From Streptomyces rubrogriseus (lineage in GTDB: Bacteria; Actinomycetota; Actinomycetes; Streptomycetales; Streptomycetaceae), in NCBI RefSeq assembly GCF_027947575.1, contig NZ_CP116256.1, positions 1,612,001 through 1,676,000 of the forward strand: DNA of 64,000 bases, read 5' to 3'. Shown piece after piece: positions 63,280 through 64,000 of the stretch. The position numbers and the translations under genes are program-made. The notes beneath the pieces are model-generated. The model was given only the letters and a program-made list of their open reading frames with translations. It had not been told where the DNA came from and searched no databases. Positions within the stretch are counted from its first letter, which is position 1. Every line of letters starts with the position of its first letter.

Positions 63280-63311
63280 ACGTTAGGTGAGCCTAATGAG
63301 TACTTGCAAGT
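63280..63311 (-). promoter_or_regulatory. Iron-box promoter of doxX
   Basis: On the minus strand TTGCAA (-35) and TAACGT (-10) are 18 bases apart. TTAGGTGAGCCTAA at 63283-63296 overlaps the -10 and matches 14 contiguous bases of the 19-base iron box bound by DmdR1/IdeR in actinobacteria. The palindrome ACTTGCAAGT at 63302-63311 covers the -35 and may bind a second regulator. Confidence 0.75.
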
Positions 63312-63369
63312 TCAACATTCCGCCATAACCTGACGTGCAGTCACCTGCCCGGCGCTGTCGCCACTCCAG

Positions 63370-63385
63370 GTGGGAGCGCTCCCAC
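63370..63385. promoter_or_regulatory. CebR-type palindrome (orphan)
   Basis: GTGGGAGCGCTCCCAC is a perfect palindrome containing TGGGAGCGCTCCCA, the operator of the cellobiose-responsive LacI regulator CebR in Streptomyces. It lies 158 bases upstream of doxX and downstream of the phosphatase gene; no cellulase or sugar-uptake gene is near. Confidence 0.7.
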
Positions 63386-63459
63386 GCCCGCGGTGCGGTC
63401 CGCCGATGTGACTCGATTCATACCCCGCCCCGCCCTCGCCGACTCATACCGGAACAACG

Positions 63460-63497
63460 CCGTACGGCTCCGTGCGGCCTCGCACGACTCCGTACGG
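63460..63497 (-). terminator. Terminator of the PhoD-like gene
   Basis: Nested hairpin directly after the stop: CCGTACGG at 63460-63467 and 63490-63497 enclose CGTGCG / CGCACG with a 4-base loop. The outer arms are self-complementary, so each could also form a small hairpin. Confidence 0.6.
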
Positions 63498-63999
63498 CTA
63501 GGTCAACTCCCGGTCCGTGACGGTCCGCAGGGCGTTCGTGCCGTCACGGTTCGCGTGGGCCTGTTCCAGGCGCAGCCGGGCCGACCGCCCCCGCAGGGTC
63601 AGCGTCATGATCTGGTTCCCGAACCAGGGTCCGCCGGTCCTGCGCCAGCTCACCGCCGGGGGCGCACAGCGTCCGTGCCGGGCGATGCGCCGCCCGAGGG
63701 CCCGCGCCGGAGCACTCCAGCCGAAGCGGAACCCGAGGCGGATCGAGAGCGGCACCGAGTTGTGGACGGGGGAGCAGGTCAGCTGGGCCACCCGCGCGTC
63801 GGGCGTGCGCCCCGGCCACGACGGCTCGGCCACGTAGGCGTGGTGGACGTCGCCGGACAGCACGCTCACCGTCGCGGGCGCCCCCGGCCCGGTACCCGCG
63901 TCGGCGATCAGGTCGCCGAGGGCGTCGAAGGAGGTGGGGAACGCGGACCAGTGCTCCAGGTCGGCGCCGCGCCGTATCCGTTCCCCGATCCGTGCCCAG
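63498..63999 (-). CDS. PhoD-like alkaline phosphatase, 3' part
   Basis: The C-terminal 166 codons of a metallophosphatase; the frame is open to the window edge, so the start lies outside. LEHWSAFPTSFDALGDLI is followed by VSVLSGDVHHAYVAEPSW, the metal-binding G-D-V-H-H motif of PhoD-type phosphatases. The end is a beta-rich domain (FGNQIMTLTLRGRSARLRLE). Such proteins hydrolyse phosphomonoesters or phosphodiesters outside the cell; secretion cannot be judged without the N-terminus. The hairpin at the stop ends its transcript. Confidence 0.87.
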   Translation of the reverse strand, partial: WARIGERIRRGADLEHWSAFPTSFDALGDLIADAGTGPGAPATVSVLSGDVHHAYVAEPSWPGRTPDARVAQLTCSPVHNSVPLSIRLGFRFGWSAPARALGRRIARHGRCAPPAVSWRRTGGPWFGNQIMTLTLRGRSARLRLEQAHANRDGTNALRTVTDRELT

Positions 64000-64000
64000 C

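Overview
The window is very GC-rich, with GTG and TTG starts, dense short operons, many leaderless or short-leader genes and strong GC hairpin terminators. The gene content is that of the conserved core of a Streptomyces chromosome close to S. coelicolor/lividans: FasR-fabD-fabH-acpP-fabF, a homodimeric AceE next to DUF3052 and AhpE, an mce operon, a tellurium-resistance (Ter) cluster, and a protein of the 'SCO2400 family'. I see no insertion sequence, phage gene, integrase or CRISPR array.

Layout. 1-7.4 kb (+): the end of an mce operon (three MCE proteins, the first cut by the window edge), four Mce-associated membrane proteins in an alternating A-B-A-B pattern, and a secreted lytic transglycosylase. 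7.4-9.1 kb (-): a class I/II aminotransferase with a long Pro/Ala tail and a TTG start just downstream of a hairpin. 9.2-17.7 kb (-): a sugar or sugar-acid utilisation region: Tat-exported aldose 1-epimerase, sugar ABC transporter (binding protein, double ATPase, permease), a TIM-barrel-like protein of unknown function, a Zn dehydrogenase and a galactonate-dehydratase-like enolase-superfamily enzyme. Three look-alike inverted-repeat sites lie upstream of its transcription units. 17.9-26.9 kb: unlinked small units (SCO2400-type protein, GNAT, a divergent MarR/oxidoreductase pair, Ohr, EI24 protein, a pyroglutamyl-peptidase-like secreted protein lacking the catalytic Cys, a second GalM, an SGNH lipoprotein, DUF3145). 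27-32 kb (-): the fatty-acid-synthesis operon and its activator. 32-41.3 kb: pirin, beta-lactamase-fold hydrolase, GNAT, MerR plus aldo/keto reductase, DUF4429-SHOCT, DUF1023 hydrolase, and a divergent TetR/MFS exporter pair.

41.4-45.7 kb: aceE with divergent DUF3052 and AhpE genes. 45.8-55.1 kb: the most interesting region, a Ter stress cluster: two TerD, a TerC-type (DUF475) membrane protein, a TerA/TerD-like protein and a minus-strand TerD with a Gly-Tyr-Pro-Gln tail, followed by an enzyme module (HpcH/citrate-lyase-type aldolase, a large PRTase-TRSP-StiP-PELOTA fusion, a HAD phosphatase) that comparative genomics has linked to synthesis of an uncharacterised nucleoside-like metabolite. 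55-57.7 kb: DedA and a divergent two-component system with a tandem operator. 57.7-64 kb: FmdB-like ribbon, coiled-coil membrane protein, DUF4097 lipoprotein, tRNA-Val(UAC), small proteins, a DedA-like protein, DoxX under a probable iron box, an orphan CebR-type palindrome, and the 3' part of a PhoD-like phosphatase.

Functions were read from sequence motifs and recalled family knowledge; no search or alignment was run. Starts were chosen from ribosome-binding sites, gene overlaps or promoter spacing, and doubtful ones are flagged.
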